Below are positions 60,502 through 64,000 of a stretch of 64,000 nucleotides of DNA, piece after piece. The notes beneath the pieces are model-generated. The model was not told where the DNA came from and ran no database searches. It was given only the letters and a program-made list of their open reading frames with translations. The stretch is from contig NZ_JAUSCF010000022.1 of NCBI RefSeq assembly GCF_030651625.1, forward strand, positions 186,001 to 250,000. Direction: 5' to 3'. The DNA comes from Hydrogenophaga sp. GTDB lineage: Bacteria; Pseudomonadota; Gammaproteobacteria; Burkholderiales; Burkholderiaceae_C. How positions within the stretch are numbered: position 1 is the first letter of the stretch; each line of letters opens with the position of its first letter. A program made the translations under genes and the position numbers.

Positions 60502-60708
60502 ATGAAAACAGCACACCCAGCCGATGACGACGGCCTGAAAATCCCCACTTGGGCGCGCGACTTGTCGGCCAGAGCGCCATCGGAGATTGCCCAGCCGTTG
60601 CCCAGCGCAACGCTGCTGCGTGGGCAGAAGGCGGTTGCCATTGAACACAACGGTGCGCTGTACCGCCTGCAAAGCACACGGGCGGGCAAGCTTATCTTGA
60701 CCAAGTAA
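60502..60708 (+). CDS. hemP: Hemin uptake protein HemP
   Basis: 68 aa with the HemP C-terminal block LLRGQKAVAIEHNGALYRLQSTRAGKLILTK, preceded by a disordered N-terminus. In Burkholderia HemP is required for heme-receptor expression and usually precedes heme uptake genes. Here it ends the tonB-exbB-exbD transcript (28 bp gap) and no hmu receptor follows. Confidence 0.92.
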   Translation: MKTAHPADDDGLKIPTWARDLSARAPSEIAQPLPSATLLRGQKAVAIEHNGALYRLQSTRAGKLILTK

Positions 60709-60845
60709 TTGGTCATCTGCTGGAAACCTCATCCTGTTCATCGTGGGGCGACTCGGGGAACTCAACCACCCCGACGTCGTTTTTCGCCAGCCAGGGAAGC
60801 CTTCAAAGGCATCCGTTAGCCAGGCATTTTTTGGCCCCCCTGGAT

Positions 60846-61253
60846 TCACAGACCAATCGCAGCGATCCCAGCGCGCGCAATCTGCGCATCTTCGGTCGAT
60901 TTCACACCGCTTACCCCGACCGCTCCGATGGTCTGCCCGTCTTTTGTGATCGGCACCCCGCCTTCCAGCATGCCCGACACCGCCGGGGCGCTGAGAAACG
61001 ACACGCGACCCTGGTTGATCACGTCCTCATAAACCTTGCTCTCGCGACGACCCAGTGCCGCAGTGTGGGCCTTTGCAGGGGCAATGTGGGCAGAAATGGC
61101 CGGAGCGCCATCGAGACGCTGCAACCACAGCATGTGCCCGCCATCGTCAACAATCGCGATCGTCACCGCCCAGTTGTTGTGCAAGGCCTCCGCTTCGGCT
61201 GCAGCAGCAATCGCTTTGACATCGACGAGTTCGAGCACGGCTTTGGTTTTCAT
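60846..61253 (-). CDS. HbpS/GlcG-family (DUF336) protein, possible heme-binding
   Basis: 135 aa from ATG 61253 (AAAGGA upstream). DUF336 pattern: AEALHNNWAVTIAIVDDGGHMLWLQRLDGAP, AKAHTAALGRRES, GGVPITKDGQTIGAVGVSG. HbpS in Streptomyces binds heme; GlcG is of unknown role in glycolate operons. The hemP neighbour favours a heme/iron role, and the nearby 2-hydroxy-acid oxidase a glycolate link; both are inference. No signal peptide. Convergent with hemP. Confidence 0.88.
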   Translation of the reverse strand: MKTKAVLELVDVKAIAAAAEAEALHNNWAVTIAIVDDGGHMLWLQRLDGAPAISAHIAPAKAHTAALGRRESKVYEDVINQGRVSFLSAPAVSGMLEGGVPITKDGQTIGAVGVSGVKSTEDAQIARAGIAAIGL

Positions 61254-61480
61254 GAACTTTTCCTTTGTGAGGCTGTCTGAGAACGGGCGGCAAAAATGGA
61301 TGGGGCAGTCAGTTGACCCGACCATCAGGCGCCCGACGGCATAGGCGAAGCATACCCAATGGGGTCTTGATGCCAGAAGTCACGGGTTGATTCACAGCCG
61401 TCTACAATGAAGTTTCGACAATGTCGCGTCCCGTACGCGGTCTTGCCCATCCGAGTCAGATATTGAAGGAGTCCACCACC

Positions 61481-62176
61481 ATGTCCGACCACATCCAAAC
61501 CAGCGGTCGTTTCGGCACCGCCGTCTCGTCCTCTGTCGAGCGCAACAAGGTCATGCGCAACACCTACTGGCTGCTTGCCTTGTCCATGGTGCCCACCGTG
61601 CTGGGCGCCTGGATCGGCGTTCAGACCGGCATCACGGCGGGTCTCACGGGCGGCCTGGGTCTGATTGTGTTCCTTGGCGGCGCCTTTGGTTTCATGTTCG
61701 CCATCGAGAAGACAAAAAACTCTGCAGCGGGCGTGCCGGTTTTGCTGGCATTCACCTTCTTCATGGGCCTCATGCTGTCGCGTCTGCTGGGGGCGGTGCT
61801 GGGCTTCAGCAATGGTTCCAGCCTGATCATGACCGCTTTTGGCGGTACCGCTGCCGTCTTCTTCGTGATGGCCAATCTGTCCACCATCATCAAGCGCGAC
61901 CTCTCCGGCATGGGCAAGTGGCTTTTCGCAGGCGCACTGGCCATCATGGCCGGCGCCATCATCAACGTGTTCGTTGGCAGCACAGCCGGCATGGCCGCTA
62001 TTGCAACCCTGGCGATCCTGGTGTTCAGCATGTATCTGCTGTATGACCTCAAGCGCATCGTGGACGGTGGGGAAACCAACTACATCACGGCCACGCTGGG
62101 CCTGTACCTGAGCGTCTTCAACATCTTCCAGAGCCTGCTGGCGCTGCTGGGCATTTTTGGCGGTGATCGGGACTGA
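61481..62176 (+). CDS. Bax inhibitor-1/YccA-family membrane protein
   Basis: 231 aa, seven TM helices, with the family C-terminal block VFSMYLLYDLKRIVDGGETNYITATLGLYLSVFNIFQSLLALLG. Members include E. coli YccA (FtsH modulator) and YbhL. AAGGAG lies 9 bp before ATG 61481; an in-frame upstream extension of 20 codons is not used. Monocistronic, with a strong terminator. Confidence 0.95.
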   Translation: MSDHIQTSGRFGTAVSSSVERNKVMRNTYWLLALSMVPTVLGAWIGVQTGITAGLTGGLGLIVFLGGAFGFMFAIEKTKNSAAGVPVLLAFTFFMGLMLSRLLGAVLGFSNGSSLIMTAFGGTAAVFFVMANLSTIIKRDLSGMGKWLFAGALAIMAGAIINVFVGSTAGMAAIATLAILVFSMYLLYDLKRIVDGGETNYITATLGLYLSVFNIFQSLLALLGIFGGDRD

Positions 62177-62210
62177 CCCGCTCGCTCAGCCTGATCTTCC
62201 AGGCACTTCA

Positions 62211-62241
62211 GAAAAGGACCTTCGGGTCCTTTTCTTTTTTT
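62211..62241 (+). terminator. Rho-independent terminator of the Bax-inhibitor-1 gene
   Basis: Perfect 10-bp stem GAAAAGGACC-TTCG-GGTCCTTTTC with a stable TTCG tetraloop followed by seven T. Confidence 0.97.
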
Positions 62242-62327
62242 GTGCCTTCTGGTTCATCACCGATGCAATAGACCTTCAAGTTGCGGCGTGGAATGCCGAA
62301 AGAACTACCAACAAGCCAACCCACACC

Positions 62328-62681
62328 ATGCGACACACCGTCTTCACCATCTGTCTGGTCAGCGCAGCGAGCCTGCTCGCTGGCTGCGAGGCCTTGGGGA
62401 TCGAAACCGCCACCCAGATTGCAGCCAAGAAAGAGGCCGAGGCCAAGGCCATTGGCAGTGCCTGTCGCCATGCTGTTCGCAGCATCGAGGACTGCTTTGG
62501 CAGCTACCCCCGGGCCGGCAAGGCGGCCGTGTTTGCAGGTTGGCGCGAAATGGACGAATACATGCGCGAGAACGCCATTGTTGGTATGCCTGCAGAAGGC
62601 TCGACAGGTCGCTCAGACTCGGCAGACACCCGTGAGTCCGGGGCATCCGGTCCAGCCAAGAGCAGTTCGCAAAGCTCATGA
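62328..62681 (+). CDS. Small putative lipoprotein
   Basis: 117 aa from ATG 62328. Signal peptide with lipobox L17-A18-G19-C20 (SLLAGC), then an alanine/lysine helix (ATQIAAKKEAEAKAIGSACRHAVRSIEDC) and a Ser-rich, probably unstructured tail. Two mature cysteines (near 50 and 60) could form a disulfide. Function unknown. It lies after the terminator of the previous gene and is convergent with rlmD (48 bp). Confidence 0.83.
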   Translation: MRHTVFTICLVSAASLLAGCEALGIETATQIAAKKEAEAKAIGSACRHAVRSIEDCFGSYPRAGKAAVFAGWREMDEYMRENAIVGMPAEGSTGRSDSADTRESGASGPAKSSSQSS

Positions 62682-62729
62682 GCTTCTTGCGTCATTGATG
62701 CAATCGACGCAGCAAGGCCGGACGGGAAC

Positions 62730-64000
62730 TCAAGCGTCCCTTTCGAAAACGGCCATGCTCTCCACGTGAGCCGTGTGCGAGAACATGTTGACAACCCCCG
62801 CAAACGTGCACCGATAACCTGCCTGGTGAACAAGCAGGCCGGCATCGCGTGCCAGGGTGGCCGGGTTGCAGCTCACGTAAACAATACGCCGGGGCGCTGT
62901 CCACTTGCCGCGCAAGCCTGGTTGCTGATGCAGGTCTGCCAGCGCCTTCGCCAAAGCAAATGCACCCTCGCGCGGTGGGTCAACCAACCACTTGTCTGCC
63001 ACGCCATCATTCACCAGCATATCGGTCGTCATCTCGAACAAGTTTCGCGCCACAAAGGCCGTCTGGCTCAGTGGTGCTGTGCGGTCGTTCTGATTGAGCT
63101 GTAAGTTCTCACGTGACCGGGCAACCAGCGTTTCGCTGCCCTCGATGCCCAGCACCTCGCCCGCCAGCGTGGCGATCGGCAAAGTGAAATTACCCAGGCC
63201 ACAGAACCAGTCGATCACCCGCTCGTTCTTCTGGGGATCCAGCAGTCTGATCGCCCGCGAAACCAGCACACGGTTCACGTACGGATTCACCTGTGTGAAG
63301 TCGGTCGGTTTGAATGGCATGGTGATGCCAAATTCCGGCAGGCAGTAGGAGAGCGTTGGCCCACCCTCCTCCAGCCGCTTCACGGTATCAGGTCCCTTGG
63401 ACTGCAGCCACCACTGCACGCCATGCTGAACGCCGAACGCCCGCAAGCGAGCTACGTCATCCACCGAGAGAGGCTCCAGATGCCGAAGGACCAGCGCCGT
63501 CACGTCGTCTCCGCTGGCGAGTTCGATCTGGGGGCAGGTTTCGCGTGCGTCCATGCCGAAAATCAACTCCCGCAACGGCAGCAACATCGCACTGACGTGG
63601 GGAGGCAAGACGGGACAGATGGCCATGTCGGCCACATAGCGGCTCTTGCGCTCGTGGAATCCGATCAGCACCACGCCTTTCTTGTGCACGTGGCGCACTG
63701 AAAGCCGGGCGCGGTAGCGGTAGCCCCAGGAAGGTCCCTCGATCGGGCGCAACAGGGTTTCGGCCTTCACTTTTCCAAGATGCCAGAGGTTGTCTTCCAG
63801 CACGCGCTGCTTGATCGCCACCTGGGCAGATGGGTGCAGGTGCTGCATCTTGCAGCCCCCGCAGGCGCCCGCATGCAGGCCGAAGTGGGGACAGCCCGGC
63901 CGAACCCGCTGAGAAGACTCACGGTGAATGGCGGTGACGACGCCCGCCTCCCAGTTGTTCTTCTTGCGGTGCACGCTGGTGCTGACCACTTCAAAGGGCA
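62730..64000 (-). CDS. rlmD: 23S rRNA (uracil-1939-C5)-methyltransferase (partial, N-terminus outside window)
   Basis: SAM- and iron-sulfur-dependent RNA methyltransferase (RumA/TrmA family). The frame reads through base 64000; residues [13 protein letters not shown] show it continues upstream. Visible: [4Fe-4S] cysteines in [14 protein letters not shown] and ICPVLP, SAM motif [18 protein letters not shown], and catalytic Cys in [13 protein letters not shown]. Only the TRAM/N-terminal part is missing. RlmD is favoured over RlmC by the CGGC cluster and overall length. Confidence 0.94.
   Translation of the reverse strand, partial: PFEVVSTSVHRKKNNWEAGVVTAIHRESSQRVRPGCPHFGLHAGACGGCKMQHLHPSAQVAIKQRVLEDNLWHLGKVKAETLLRPIEGPSWGYRYRARLSVRHVHKKGVVLIGFHERKSRYVADMAICPVLPPHVSAMLLPLRELIFGMDARETCPQIELASGDDVTALVLRHLEPLSVDDVARLRAFGVQHGVQWWLQSKGPDTVKRLEEGGPTLSYCLPEFGITMPFKPTDFTQVNPYVNRVLVSRAIRLLDPQKNERVIDWFCGLGNFTLPIATLAGEVLGIEGSETLVARSRENLQLNQNDRTAPLSQTAFVARNLFEMTTDMLVNDGVADKWLVDPPREGAFALAKALADLHQQPGLRGKWTAPRRIVYVSCNPATLARDAGLLVHQAGYRCTFAGVVNMFSHTAHVESMAVFERDA

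Noticed and set aside
61367-61408. TTGATG / TACAAT as a promoter for the Bax-inhibitor-1 gene
   Set aside because: A TACAAT is present, but the candidate -35 elements are 10 or 30 bp away instead of 16-18.

Overview
The window looks like ordinary chromosome of a high-GC betaproteobacterium in Burkholderiales, most likely family Comamonadaceae (Hydrogenophaga/Acidovorax-like). This rests on the protein families, the aceEF, smc-zipA-ligA and rpsF-priB-rpsR-rplI arrangements, and GC-rich intergenic repeats. The genus is inference. I see no rRNA, tRNA, CRISPR array, prophage or insertion sequence.

Layout. 1-7.6 kb: pyruvate dehydrogenase E2 (cut by the window edge) and E1 on the minus strand, divergent from a FixLJ-like two-component pair. 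7.7-13.7 kb: folD, map, glnD, def and an orphan c-type cytochrome. 13.8-20.8 kb: the smc-zipA-ligA chromosome/division/replication block (minus). 21-29.7 kb: an MHYT membrane protein, then dapC-dapD-pilU-dapE-prmB, a YheS-type ABC-F ATPase and a small GlsB/YeaQ-type membrane protein. 29.8-33.1 kb: dnaB and the rpsF-priB-rpsR-rplI operon.

33.2-51.1 kb is the most distinctive region. It holds two separate sodium:solute symporter + DUF4212 pairs, a histidine kinase whose sensor is itself a symporter domain, a receiver-only response regulator, a membrane PAS protein fused to a DEDDh exonuclease, a CBS/DUF294 protein, a TPR protein, several small membrane proteins, and PEP synthase (ppsA) with its regulator ppsR. 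Together these suggest sensing and uptake of acetate-like carboxylates coupled to gluconeogenesis; that link is inference.

51.4-61.3 kb is a redox/iron block. AhpC and AhpF lie beside OxyR-like half-sites. A Fur-box-like site precedes a TonB-dependent siderophore receptor, PiuC dioxygenase and an FMN 2-hydroxy-acid oxidase. A second, stronger Fur box (15/19) precedes a 25-residue membrane peptide and tonB-exbB-exbD-hemP, followed convergently by an HbpS/GlcG-like protein. 61.4-64 kb: a Bax-inhibitor-1 membrane protein with a textbook terminator, a small lipoprotein and the 3' part of rlmD, cut by the window edge.

Most genes are well-known housekeeping families. The less described items are the exonuclease fusion, the receiver-only output of the symporter-kinase, EF-hand-like loops in both symporters, the 25-aa peptide, and a repeat family sitting directly after gene ends.
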